Below, piece by piece: positions 24,877 through 33,425 of a stretch of DNA of 46,262 bases. Made by a program: the position numbers and the translations under genes. Below the pieces are notes generated by a model, which was given only the letters and a program-made list of their open reading frames with translations, searched no databases and was not told the DNA's origin. Source of the DNA: Lachnospiraceae bacterium UBA3273 (lineage in GTDB: Bacteria > Bacillota > Clostridia > Lachnospirales > Lachnospiraceae). Location of the stretch: the NCBI GenBank assembly GCA_002362385.1, contig DEUB01000008.1, positions 1 to 46,262 on the forward strand. The letters are read 5' to 3'. Position 1 is the stretch's first letter; the number at the start of each line of letters is the position of its first letter.

Positions 24877-26073
24877 TCACTCAAAATACTTTCCCGGATG
24901 GCTGAAAATATCCATGATAGCCACGATAGCCGCTCCATGCACCATGGAATCATTGCTGACTACGCTCATGGAAATATCCATATTGGCATATATCTCCGGC
25001 AGCACTCTTTCCTCCACATTCTTTTTGATACGGGAAAGCATCAGATCCGGAGCAATATGGGCCATTTCATCCCCGATGACAATAAAGGCGGGATTAAAAC
25101 TGTTGACCACGTTCACGATCCCTGCCGAAAGATTATCGCAGCTTTCCAGAAAAATACTCGTTACCCTTTCGTCTCCCTCTTGAAACAGCTTTACCGTTTC
25201 CGAAAAACTCAATTCCTTATCCGGCTTTAGTTCTTCATTTACCCTTTTTGTAAAAGCGATGGAAGAACAGTAGTTTTCCAGGCACCCGAAATTACCGCAG
25301 GCACATTTAGGACCGTTGTAATAGATGGATGTATGGCCGATCTCTCCGGCGACGCCGATGCTTCCCTTCAAAAGTTCCCCGTTGGAAATGATTCCGGCGC
25401 CCACGCCCTGCCCGTCCGCAATATAGACAAGGACATTGTTTTTGTAGTCCTCCTCATTATGCCAGTACTGGGCCAGCGCCCCCGCATTGGCGTCCTGTTC
25501 CACAAAAACGGGAAGCTGCAATTCTTCAATGAGTTCCTCCTTTATGGAGATTTCATGCCATCCGCTTACTCCTGTCATAAGCTCGATCCTGCCCCGCCTT
25601 TCACTGTAAGGACCCGGGATCGCCATTCCCGTAGCTATGATCTTCCTTTTCTCCTTTTGGGCAAGCTTCATCAGATCCCCGGCTTCTTTTTTTATTTCCT
25701 GGAAGGTATCCCTGGGCTTCTGCCCTATGGCCACTTCCCGGCGTTTATATTCCACCAGATTCCCTGACAGGTCAAAAATTCCCACAGTATAGTTTTTTCG
25801 ACCGAGACGTATCCCCAGTACCCCGTAATCGTCATTATTAATGGAAATCCCGATAGAGCGCCTTCCTTTACTGCCTACCAAAAAGCCTACTTCCTTTACC
25901 AGACCCCAGTTTATAAAGTCATTCATGATATTGGTCACCGTAGCCTGCTTCAGCATGGAAAGGTTGGCCAAATGTGCCCTGGCACAAACCCCTTCCTTCC
26001 TCAAAAGATTGATGAGCAGCGTCCTGTTCATATCCTGTATGCTTTCCTGATTATATCCGTGGCTCCCCCGCAT
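24877..26073 (-). CDS. ROK-family transcription repressor (XylR/NagC type)
   Basis: A 398 aa regulator. Residues about 15-70 are a winged helix-turn-helix. Residues 80-395 are a ROK sugar-kinase-like domain with the zinc motif CACGNFGCLE and the sugar-site EQDANAGA and GEIGH. The ATP phosphate-1 loop is degenerate (GIRLGRKNYT instead of D-x-G-x-T), so it is a sensor without kinase activity. It should repress the adjacent sugar operon and itself through the two matching AT-rich palindromes and release them on binding the pathway sugar (inference). GGGAGG lies 8 bases before the ATG. It has its own promoter and terminator. Confidence 0.92.
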   Translation of the reverse strand: MRGSHGYNQESIQDMNRTLLINLLRKEGVCARAHLANLSMLKQATVTNIMNDFINWGLVKEVGFLVGSKGRRSIGISINNDDYGVLGIRLGRKNYTVGIFDLSGNLVEYKRREVAIGQKPRDTFQEIKKEAGDLMKLAQKEKRKIIATGMAIPGPYSERRGRIELMTGVSGWHEISIKEELIEELQLPVFVEQDANAGALAQYWHNEEDYKNNVLVYIADGQGVGAGIISNGELLKGSIGVAGEIGHTSIYYNGPKCACGNFGCLENYCSSIAFTKRVNEELKPDKELSFSETVKLFQEGDERVTSIFLESCDNLSAGIVNVVNSFNPAFIVIGDEMAHIAPDLMLSRIKKNVEERVLPEIYANMDISMSVVSNDSMVHGAAIVAIMDIFSHPGKYFE

Positions 26074-26130
26074 CGTACATTCCTCCCGCTCTTTTGTCCT
26101 AAATCTTAGTACTATTATTTTATCGTCGTT

Positions 26131-26155
26131 AATTAATTAATTGGATTAATTAATT
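26131..26155. promoter_or_regulatory. ROK-repressor operator at its own gene
   Basis: A perfect 11-bp inverted repeat, AATTAATTAAT and ATTAATTAATT, around TGG. The core (TTAATT, one base, GATTAAT) is shared with the operator at 24703-24729. It lies just downstream of the gene's -10 box. Confidence 0.78.
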
Positions 26156-26166
26156 CATTTTGTTTC

Positions 26167-26195
26167 ATCATAATATGAATATATTCTAATGTCAA
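26167..26195 (-). promoter_or_regulatory. Promoter of the ROK regulator gene
   Basis: On the minus strand, TTGACA (26195-26190), a 17-bp spacer and TATGAT (26172-26167). Confidence 0.85.
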
Positions 26196-26280
26196 GAATA
26201 TTTCATCGACAAAAGATCTATTTCAACGGGGACTTAGCCGTTTCCCGCATGAAACTGCGTAAAAAAACCTATGTATCCCG

Positions 26281-26880
26281 TCAGACGCGCCATTCTGCAT
26301 CTGATTCCCACAGGCATTCTGTAATCTGCATATCCGAAAAGACAGCCTTGTATGATCCGTCCGTAGGGCTGCAGGCATATATTCCATATGTGATCTTTTC
26401 CGCCCCTTCCCACATATGGAATATCCTCATCTGTCGGAAATTTACACCATCCTCGCTGCATTCAATACAATAGTCGCTGTTCCTCCGGGAAAAGCGGTAC
26501 CACATGGTTTTAATATCGGAAGATATATCTGTGGTAGCCCAGTCAGAATATCCGTGGTTCGTAACAACGCTCCCCAGCCGCTGAATCTCTTCATCCTCAT
26601 ATTCAATCGACGCCTTAAACCAATTGTCGCTGTCTAAATACATGACCACGCCGCACTGGTCAAAACGGCAGGCACTCTCAAACTCCGTCTTTACGATGAA
26701 GGAAAAGAACTTCTCGCTTGTCTCGACCTGAAATACCGGAGCATTATCATTTTGAAAACCGTAATATGTGCGTGCCCACAGGTCAGTTCCCTTTTCCGTC
26801 ATGATTACCACCTTATCTTTACCTACCTGTACCTCCTTGGGCTGACGTGTCCATTTCGGACTGCATTTTAAAAATTCCAT
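26281..26880 (-). CDS. DUF1349 (concanavalin-fold) protein
   Basis: A 199 aa cytoplasmic protein that matches the DUF1349 family, also called regulation of enolase 1-like, with its typical blocks (TDLWARTYYGF, QCGVVMYLDSDNWFKASIEYE, WYRFSR). The fold is a beta-sandwich related to lectins, and such proteins are often found beside carbohydrate genes. No enzymatic role is established. It is the last of a small operon after the MFS carrier and a 69 aa protein; GAGGA precedes the ATG. Confidence 0.85.
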   Translation of the reverse strand: MEFLKCSPKWTRQPKEVQVGKDKVVIMTEKGTDLWARTYYGFQNDNAPVFQVETSEKFFSFIVKTEFESACRFDQCGVVMYLDSDNWFKASIEYEDEEIQRLGSVVTNHGYSDWATTDISSDIKTMWYRFSRRNSDYCIECSEDGVNFRQMRIFHMWEGAEKITYGIYACSPTDGSYKAVFSDMQITECLWESDAEWRV

Positions 26881-26904
26881 CTTTTTTTCCTCGCTTTCTT
26901 TTTA

Positions 26905-27114
26905 TTATACATAGGTAATTTTAATACCTATTTTTTCATTACACAGAACGCAGCTTTCATATTTTTCAGACATGTTTTTGGGCTCATATAAAACATCCAG
27001 CCCCATTCCTATCATATCCAGCGTAAGTGCATTTACATCTTCCTTCCGTTCTACGGCAAATTCAACGAAAATAAATCCGTCTTTGCCTTTTTCAACAGAC
27101 AGCTTTCCTTCCAT
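26905..27114 (-). CDS. Small protein of unknown function
   Basis: A 69 aa protein I do not recognise. It has acidic and hydrophobic alternation, a central helix-like VNALTLDMIGMGLDVLY and a CVLC pair near the C-terminus that could bind a metal. It begins within the end of the MFS gene (23-base overlap), with AGGAGG 9 bases before its ATG, so it is translated and coupled to the carrier. It may be a small accessory to the carrier or to the DUF1349 protein that follows. Confidence 0.65.
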   Translation of the reverse strand: MEGKLSVEKGKDGFIFVEFAVERKEDVNALTLDMIGMGLDVLYEPKNMSEKYESCVLCNEKIGIKITYV

Positions 27115-28300
27115 TATGAGAATCCTCCTTTTGTTTTCTGCAAAGAATGATTCCGGCCAGCAGCATTACCGGAAAAACAATTCCCGCTAAGACTCCCATT
27201 TTCAGATCATCTCCAAAGGCTCCCGATACCATTCCCACCAACGTAGGGCCTGCCGAACAGCCTATGTCTCCGCCCAAAGCCAGTAATGCAAACATGGCCG
27301 TCCCGCCCTTTGGCAGCACCGCAGAAGCTTTACTGAAGGTTCCCGGCCACATGATTCCCACAGAAAGCCCGCAGACGGCACAGGCGATCAGGCTAAGCTG
27401 CGGAAGAGGTAAAAAGGAAATCCCCAGATAAGACAAAATGCACAGGCAGCTGCTATAAACCATAAAACGCTCTAAATGAATACGATGGCCATATTTGCCG
27501 TAAAACAATCTGGATGCGCCCATTAAAACTGCAAAGGCCATAGGGCCTGCTAAGTCCCCTGCCGTTTTGGAGATTCCAAGCCCTTTCTCCGCAAATGTGG
27601 AAGCCCACTGGCTTACCGCCTGTTCACTTGCCCCTGCGCATACCATCATAACAAGCAGGACCCAGAATACCCTGATCTTTAATAACTCTTTTAATTCCAG
27701 CCCCGGACCGCCGTCTTCGATCAACGGCGCTATAGGCACTTTTGCAAAGACAAAAGCATTTCCAATGGGAATGAGCGCCCAGATTACCGAAAGAATCTTC
27801 CAGTTTTCAATGCCGGCCGCATAAAAAAACAAGGTTGAGATCAATACGACGCCCGCATGCCCCCAGCAATAAAAGGAATGAAGCATACTCATAGCCTTTT
27901 CCTTATTATCGGAAGGACAGGCCTCAACGATGGGACTGACTAAAACTTCCAAAAGCCCTCCGCCGATTGCATAGATCATGACAGCGGCCAGGATTCCCAC
28001 AAAGGGAACCGGCAGAATCTCCGGTAAGACCGTAAGCAGGATCAAACCGGCCGCCGATAAGGCATGGGCCAGGATCACGGATGCGCGATACCCTATTCTA
28101 TCTATAAATCCCACTGAAACAAGATCCACCAGTAACTGTATCCCAAAGTTAAAAGTTACCAGCAGCGTTATCTGAGAAAACGGAATATGATAGTTTCTTT
28201 GGAAAAATAAAAACAGAAGGGGAGTGAAATTGTTTACTACAGCCTGCACGATATATCCTACAAAGCAAGCTGTTATCGTTTTATTATACTGGTTTTTCAT
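27092..28300 (-). CDS. MFS transporter
   Basis: A 402 aa membrane carrier with about twelve hydrophobic segments. It resembles the fucose/sugar permease (FHS) branch of the major facilitator superfamily, with a loop FIDRIGYRASV after the second helix and a late GLSVGIMWPGTFSKAS motif. Proton-driven sugar uptake is likely, but the substrate is unknown. Start 28300 has GGAGGT 4-5 bases upstream; an ATG 12 bases earlier overlaps that site. It heads an operon with the 69 aa protein and the DUF1349 gene, divergent from an AraC regulator that probably controls it. Confidence 0.85.
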   Translation of the reverse strand: MKNQYNKTITACFVGYIVQAVVNNFTPLLFLFFQRNYHIPFSQITLLVTFNFGIQLLVDLVSVGFIDRIGYRASVILAHALSAAGLILLTVLPEILPVPFVGILAAVMIYAIGGGLLEVLVSPIVEACPSDNKEKAMSMLHSFYCWGHAGVVLISTLFFYAAGIENWKILSVIWALIPIGNAFVFAKVPIAPLIEDGGPGLELKELLKIRVFWVLLVMMVCAGASEQAVSQWASTFAEKGLGISKTAGDLAGPMAFAVLMGASRLFYGKYGHRIHLERFMVYSSCLCILSYLGISFLPLPQLSLIACAVCGLSVGIMWPGTFSKASAVLPKGGTAMFALLALGGDIGCSAGPTLVGMVSGAFGDDLKMGVLAGIVFPVMLLAGIILCRKQKEDSHNGRKAVC

Positions 28301-28425
28301 TTTTACCTCCATGGGCTGAAGACACGCCCCATATACATTTTATTCTCAAATTATCGGCAAAGGATTTTTTCAATCTTATCAGCCTCTTCTTAATGGGATT
28401 ATATCGTATATTATCAGCTAAGTCA

Positions 28426-28455
28426 TTGCATATAATTGCATATTTGTGGTACAAT
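28426..28455 (+). promoter_or_regulatory. Promoter of the AraC regulator gene
   Basis: TTGCAT at 28426 and TACAAT at 28450-28455 with 18 bp between, and an extended TGG before the -10. TTGCATAT occurs twice 10-11 bases apart over the -35, possibly an AraC half-site pair. Confidence 0.5.
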
Positions 28456-28498
28456 ATCTCAAAATGTTACTATTTCATACCATAAGGGGGATTCTTTA

Positions 28499-29383
28499 AT
28501 GGATAATTTTAAGATAAACACTGACGAAACCCTTCGGGAAACCGTCCGGCATGGTAACGGCAATTATCCTTTTGCATATTATCCTGAAGACATCTGGCAA
28601 TTTGATTTTCACCGGATAGACTGGCACTGGCATCATGAACTGGAATTTTTGTTTGTTGCAAAAGGTACTGCAGCCTGTCTTATCGGTACCGACAAAATAG
28701 AACTGCACCAGGGCTGCGGCATATTTATCAATAGCGGTATTCTGCACCGGTTTGAAGCAAAAGCCAGTACTTTTACTCCTAATATCGTTTTTTCTCCAAC
28801 TCTTCCGGCGCCTGAAAAAAGCCTGATTTATGAAAAATTTATCCATCCCGTTATAACTTCATCGGTTCCGTATCAAATCTTTGATCCACATACAATATGG
28901 CAAAATCAGATTCTGCAGATTTTGTCACGGATTTTTGCACTTCAGGAAACGGATAAAAATAAAGAGCTGCGTACCGTACAACTCCTTTTAGAAATTTGGG
29001 ATATCTTGTTCGAGCATTTAGAATTAACTTCCGATTCTAAAGACATGCGCCGTTTCAATCACAAACAGGCAAGATTACAGACTATGATGCAGTACATCCA
29101 CGATCACTATATGGAAGAAATTACCCTTGAGATGATTGCGGCATCCGCATCCGTCAGCAAAAGCGGCGCTTTGCATATTTTTAAATCGGGTATTTGTATT
29201 TCCCCGGTGGCATACCTAATCCAATATCGGCTTTCACAGGCCGCCGAACAACTTTATACCACTCGAAAATCTATTTCCTCCATTGCGTTAGAGACAGGAT
29301 TTACAAGCACAGGATACTTCTGCCGGAAATTCAGACAGCGCTACCGTATGAGCGCCGGAGAATACCGACAAAAGAAAGCTTAA
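28499..29383 (+). CDS. AraC-family transcription regulator
   Basis: A 294 aa regulator. Residues about 20-110 are a cupin sensor (FHRIDWHWHHELEFLFV, GCGIFINSGILHRF). Residues about 190-290 hold the two AraC helix-turn-helix units (MIAASASVSKSGALHIFKS and SSIALETGFTSTGYFCRKFR). It probably activates the divergent MFS operon when a sugar binds the cupin pocket. AGGGGG lies 8 bases before the ATG at 28499; an earlier in-frame ATG at 28436 lies over the promoter. It is convergent with the phosphoribosyltransferase gene, 33 bases away. Confidence 0.93.
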   Translation: MDNFKINTDETLRETVRHGNGNYPFAYYPEDIWQFDFHRIDWHWHHELEFLFVAKGTAACLIGTDKIELHQGCGIFINSGILHRFEAKASTFTPNIVFSPTLPAPEKSLIYEKFIHPVITSSVPYQIFDPHTIWQNQILQILSRIFALQETDKNKELRTVQLLLEIWDILFEHLELTSDSKDMRRFNHKQARLQTMMQYIHDHYMEEITLEMIAASASVSKSGALHIFKSGICISPVAYLIQYRLSQAAEQLYTTRKSISSIALETGFTSTGYFCRKFRQRYRMSAGEYRQKKA

Positions 29384-29416
29384 CAATATTTATAAATCCC
29401 TGGTTTTTCATACTTT

Positions 29417-29983
29417 TTAAATCATTTCATATACGCCGCCTTCATTTTTCCTAAACAAAGGCAGTCTGCCCAAAAAGAGGATGTCCTCCCTTTTTGCCGC
29501 ATTTCCTTCCGCTAAAATAGCTACCTTATATCCGGTGTCAGCCCCCGCCCGCTGCATAAGCTTTTCGATGGCGCGCAGAGATTCTCCTGTGGAGATCACG
29601 TCATCTACAATACAGACGGTCTTTCCTTTGATCTTTTTGGCATCATCCTCATCCAGATACAGATGCTGGCTTCCCTTGGTAGTAATGGAACGCACCACCT
29701 CGCAGAGAGGTTCCCTCATATAAGTTTTTACGCTCTTACGCACCACGATATACTCGTTAAGCCCCAACAGCTTGGAGATCTCAAAAGCTAAGGGAATGCC
29801 CTTTGCCTCCGCCGTCACGATATAATCAATGCCTTTGATCCTTTTAGAAAGCTCCGCCGCCGAAACACTTACAAGTTCCACATCCCCTAACACCACAAAG
29901 CTGGCATAGGCCATGTCGTTATCAATGGGAATTAAGGGCAGCTTTCTTTTTAACCCGCAAAGCTCTAAATCGTATGAATCCAT
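29417..29983 (-). CDS. Purine phosphoribosyltransferase (APRT-like)
   Basis: A 188 aa type I phosphoribosyltransferase. The PRPP loop VCIVDDVISTGES is at about 133-145, and YIVTAEAKGIPLA with KSVKTYM matches adenine-type phosphoribosyltransferases. It joins a free purine base to PRPP to give a nucleotide. As the last gene of the nucleoside array, just after guanine deaminase, it may salvage xanthine or adenine. The exact base is uncertain. AAGGAG lies before the ATG. A 69-base gap separates it from the deaminase, without a clear promoter. Confidence 0.83.
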   Translation of the reverse strand: MDSYDLELCGLKRKLPLIPIDNDMAYASFVVLGDVELVSVSAAELSKRIKGIDYIVTAEAKGIPLAFEISKLLGLNEYIVVRKSVKTYMREPLCEVVRSITTKGSQHLYLDEDDAKKIKGKTVCIVDDVISTGESLRAIEKLMQRAGADTGYKVAILAEGNAAKREDILFLGRLPLFRKNEGGVYEMI

Positions 29984-30052
29984 TTTTCCCTCTCCTTTTA
30001 GTAATTAGATAGTTTTCCAATTGATGAAATATTCCGACTATATTTACAACAC

Positions 30053-31342
30053 TTATATGAATGCTGAAGAGAAATCATCCTTTTCTATTTTCTTTCCCCG
30101 GCAGAACCGCCCTATGATGCATGCGGGATCCCCCTTGTAAATGATTTTCTGTAACCGGTTAACAGGATCCTCCACCAAAAAAGGATCTACTAAGGTATCA
30201 TCCAGCACAAGGGCGTTGAAGTAATACCCTTTTTCAAAGGAGCCTGTTTCCCCGAAAAGTTTTCCGCCTCCTTTGGTAGCCAGATAAAAGGCCTCGGAGG
30301 TAGATAAAGGCTCATATGGCTCATAAAGGGATACGATCCTGGATAACTGCATGGCCGAAACCATGACTTTAAACATATTGCAGGTATGTCCCCCCGCAAT
30401 ATCGCTGCCAAGGGCGCAGGGCACTCCTTTATCCATTGCCCTTCTAATGGGAAGCAGCCTTTCCGTACCCATATCCATGCCCGAATTGGGGCATTGTACG
30501 TAAATAATGCCTTTTTCTGCCATATATGTAAGCTCTTCATCGGTGGCAAGATTGTAATGGATGCCTGCCGCAGTCGTTTGCCCGAAAAGTCCGAAATGCC
30601 TTAAAACATTTCCGTAGGTTTTTAAGGAAGGAAAACGCTCCTTTACGATCTTAACGTCCTCAGCTCCCTCCGCCGCATGTGTAATAACCGGCAGCCGATG
30701 TACTTTTGCCGCGTTTCCCAGATATTCCAAAAGCTCATCGGAACAGGTTGGCACGAATTCGGGGGAAACCGCATAATTTACATGAGGGGTTTTATTGGCG
30801 TAGGTTTTGATCAGTTTCTCCGTTTCCCGGATAGACTGCTCCGTACTCTCGGCTGCCGTCCCATAAGTGGGTAGATCCGAATTCATCTTTCCAATGAGCG
30901 CGCACATTCCGCTCTCTATATATTGCTCAAACAGATCGGCAGTGGCCTCATGATCCGTAGAGGACATGACCACCCCGTGCATAACGCCGTATTTAAAATA
31001 TTCAGAAATCAGGCGTTTGTTTATCATCCTGTGATTTTTTGGTTCTTTATATTTTTCCTCCGTAGGATAGGTCAGCTTAACAAGCCATTTGGGAAAAGGC
31101 ATATCGTAACCAAGTCCTGCATTGGGAAGTTGGGAAGAATGGATATGAGCGTCCACAAAAGAGGGGATCAAAAGCCTGTTTCCCAATTCCGTTATTTCTG
31201 CTTCCTCCATGCCTTTTTGCAGGTTTTCAAAAATCCCTTCAACCTTTCCCTCGTCGTCCACGCACAGATATGCGTCTTTATGTATTTCAAACCGTTCTTT
31301 TTTTGGGGTGTGCATAATGACCCCCGCATGATATATATGCAT
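30053..31342 (-). CDS. guaD: Guanine deaminase (amidohydrolase family)
   Basis: A 429 aa zinc enzyme that converts guanine to xanthine and ammonia. The metal motif PSFVDAHIHSSQ is at about 60-71. The substrate and metal residues THAAEGAED, the later GIHYN and GSDIAGGH (metal Asp) are present in the usual order. The length is typical of bacterial GuaD. It follows the MFS gene after 4 bases, in a nucleoside-catabolic array with a nucleoside hydrolase, which would release the guanine, and a phosphoribosyltransferase. Activity on another aminopurine is possible. Confidence 0.85.
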   Translation of the reverse strand: MHIYHAGVIMHTPKKERFEIHKDAYLCVDDEGKVEGIFENLQKGMEEAEITELGNRLLIPSFVDAHIHSSQLPNAGLGYDMPFPKWLVKLTYPTEEKYKEPKNHRMINKRLISEYFKYGVMHGVVMSSTDHEATADLFEQYIESGMCALIGKMNSDLPTYGTAAESTEQSIRETEKLIKTYANKTPHVNYAVSPEFVPTCSDELLEYLGNAAKVHRLPVITHAAEGAEDVKIVKERFPSLKTYGNVLRHFGLFGQTTAAGIHYNLATDEELTYMAEKGIIYVQCPNSGMDMGTERLLPIRRAMDKGVPCALGSDIAGGHTCNMFKVMVSAMQLSRIVSLYEPYEPLSTSEAFYLATKGGGKLFGETGSFEKGYYFNALVLDDTLVDPFLVEDPVNRLQKIIYKGDPACIIGRFCRGKKIEKDDFSSAFI

Positions 31343-31346
31343 AAAA

Positions 31347-32528
31347 TCATCCGTCTTTCTTTTTAATCATCATCCCGCTCATACTCGCAAGAGCTTCTCC
31401 CAAAAGCACCAAAACGACCGCAAATACCAGAATGATCATATTTCCGTTTAAGAATGCCATACCGATAAAAAGCATATTGCTGATAAGCCTTGCGGCAAAA
31501 AAGCACGTTTCATTGGCAAGCCAGTATTCTACTTTATATTCATTTTTTATATTTTTCAGATTGCTCAGATCTGCCTGGATATTTTCATTGATCAGGGTCG
31601 CAAGGGTCTTAGAGACTGTGTAAAACAGATTAAACAAAATAATGGTTCCCGCCCTTAAGTTAAAGATCATAAGAATCAGGCATATAACCGTCAGTATCAT
31701 GGAACCCCTGATGGCCGGTCCGTAATGCTCCTTTCTCATACGTTTGGCAAAGAGCACTCCGATAACGCAGGTAACCAGGCTGAACAGGGAAGTAAAAACA
31801 CCGAGGCTGAAGCTGTTGGAAAATACCCTGACAATGTAAATGGTCACAATGTAGGCAAAAGCTCCCTCCGTAAAGATCAGACCGTATAGAAACTCGGTTA
31901 TGTATAACTGCCCAAACAGAGGCTCTCTTTTTGTCCTGCTCAAATATTCCCTGATATTTGTTTTCTTCTCCTTAGGTATCCGTTTCGGCTTTAAGTACAT
32001 GGAGAAAAAAATCCTGATCAGCACGATGGCCACGACCAAAGCCATACTTTTGATAAATCCGTTTGCATAGATCAGGCTGCCGAACACCAGTGGAAAAACA
32101 ATGGACAGGACAGCCTGCACCGCCGTATAAGCGCCTGTAAACCCGGCCCTCTCCTCATTGGCGATCTCGTCCGATTCAACCATATTATATACGGAGTAAT
32201 AAATGCCTTCCTCCAGTCCGTAAAGAATTCCTACGATATAGATATGATCTACAAGCCTGTTTTTCAATAAGATAATGGTGCAAAAGTAGACGAGGTCCAA
32301 CAAAATGCCGACCCTTAACAAGTGTATCCGGTATTTTGATTTGGCAAGATTTCTGGTAAACAGGATCGCTGAATAAATAGCCGTTACCGCCACCAGCTTA
32401 TAAAGCCCTAAGGGCAGGATATTGTTATCCGAAACATCCAAAAAATATAATACAAAGAAGCTTTCAACAAAACCGGTCAATACATTTTTTAATATCCTTA
32501 AGATAAACAAAACCTTATAGGAGTTCAT
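31347..32528 (-). CDS. MFS-type membrane transporter of unknown substrate
   Basis: A 393 aa membrane protein with about eleven to twelve hydrophobic segments and a basic central loop (KPKRIPKEKKTNIREYL). The pattern is major-facilitator-like, but I cannot assign a subfamily. Its start overlaps the ribokinase stop by 14 bases and its stop is 4 bases before guanine deaminase, so it belongs firmly to the operon. Export of a purine base or import of a nucleoside are possible roles (inference). Confidence 0.78.
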   Translation of the reverse strand: MNSYKVLFILRILKNVLTGFVESFFVLYFLDVSDNNILPLGLYKLVAVTAIYSAILFTRNLAKSKYRIHLLRVGILLDLVYFCTIILLKNRLVDHIYIVGILYGLEEGIYYSVYNMVESDEIANEERAGFTGAYTAVQAVLSIVFPLVFGSLIYANGFIKSMALVVAIVLIRIFFSMYLKPKRIPKEKKTNIREYLSRTKREPLFGQLYITEFLYGLIFTEGAFAYIVTIYIVRVFSNSFSLGVFTSLFSLVTCVIGVLFAKRMRKEHYGPAIRGSMILTVICLILMIFNLRAGTIILFNLFYTVSKTLATLINENIQADLSNLKNIKNEYKVEYWLANETCFFAARLISNMLFIGMAFLNGNMIILVFAVVLVLLGEALASMSGMMIKKKDG

Positions 32529-33402
32529 AGCCGTCTACTTCCTCTTCTTTGGGAATGGAATCCGACGCCCCCTTTTTGGAAACCGCAATGGCCGACGCCT
32601 TCGCACATTTTCTAAGTATCTCTTCCATGGGCATTCCCTTTAATACGGACGCTGCAAAATATCCTGTAAAAGTATCTCCTGCGGCGGTAGTATCCACAGC
32701 CTTTACTTTAAAAATATCCTGTCTGTACCTTTTTCCTTTATTGGCGTATACAGAACCTTTTGAGCCCAATGTCAGCATGATCCCTGCCCCGGGATATTTC
32801 TCCTCCAGCACGTCCAACATTTTTTCAGGCTCCTTTTCTTTTGTGATCTGTTCTCCCTCTATCTCATTGATGAGGAAAACCGAGATCTTTGAAAGATCGC
32901 AGGCAGCCAGTTTTTCATCATAAGGCGAGGGGTTCAATAAAATGCGCATCCCCTTTTCATAGGCCTTGTCAATGATGTAGTCAAGCATATTGATCTCATT
33001 TTGTAAAAGAAGAAGATCTCCCTTTGAGAAGCCCGTTAAAACCTCATCCACATATTCCTTTGTTATCTTCCTGTTGCTGCCGCCGTATAAAAGAATACTG
33101 TTCTGCCCGTTTTTATCCAGCTGGATGATGGCATGGCCGCTTTTTCCCGGAACCTGCTTCAAATAAGAAACATCGATTCCGTTTTCTTTGCAGATATCCA
33201 TAAAAAGCTGCCCGTCTTCTCCCACCATGCCGGCCATATGTACTTCCGCCCCTGCTCTGGCGGCGGCAATGGCCTGGTTTAAGCCCTTCCCCCCGCAGAA
33301 TATTTCCATATCACGGGAGGATATGGTTTCTCCGGGAACAACCACATGTTCCACACCGTATACATAATCATAATTCAATGAACCGAAATCAAGAATTTTC
33401 AT
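32515..33402 (-). CDS. rbsK: Ribokinase-like PfkB kinase
   Basis: A 295 aa sugar kinase. The PfkB signatures are present: the N-terminal GGKGLNQAIAAARAGAEV with Gly-Gly hinge, and the C-terminal DTTAAGDTFTGYF with catalytic Asp. It phosphorylates ribose at O5 to ribose 5-phosphate. In this array the ribose would come from nucleoside hydrolysis. The start is taken at 33402 (ATG); a GTG 9 bases earlier is the alternative, and the ribosome site is mediocre. Deoxyribose or another pentose as substrate cannot be ruled out. Confidence 0.88.
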   Translation of the reverse strand: MKILDFGSLNYDYVYGVEHVVVPGETISSRDMEIFCGGKGLNQAIAAARAGAEVHMAGMVGEDGQLFMDICKENGIDVSYLKQVPGKSGHAIIQLDKNGQNSILLYGGSNRKITKEYVDEVLTGFSKGDLLLLQNEINMLDYIIDKAYEKGMRILLNPSPYDEKLAACDLSKISVFLINEIEGEQITKEKEPEKMLDVLEEKYPGAGIMLTLGSKGSVYANKGKRYRQDIFKVKAVDTTAAGDTFTGYFAASVLKGMPMEEILRKCAKASAIAVSKKGASDSIPKEEEVDGYELL

Positions 33403-33425
33403 TTGCCGCACCCCGCATTCTTTTG

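Noticed and set aside
29984..30052. Separate promoter for the phosphoribosyltransferase gene
   Set aside because: The 69-base gap is AT-rich, but no paired -35 and -10 elements with proper spacing are clear, so I keep the gene as the tail of the array.
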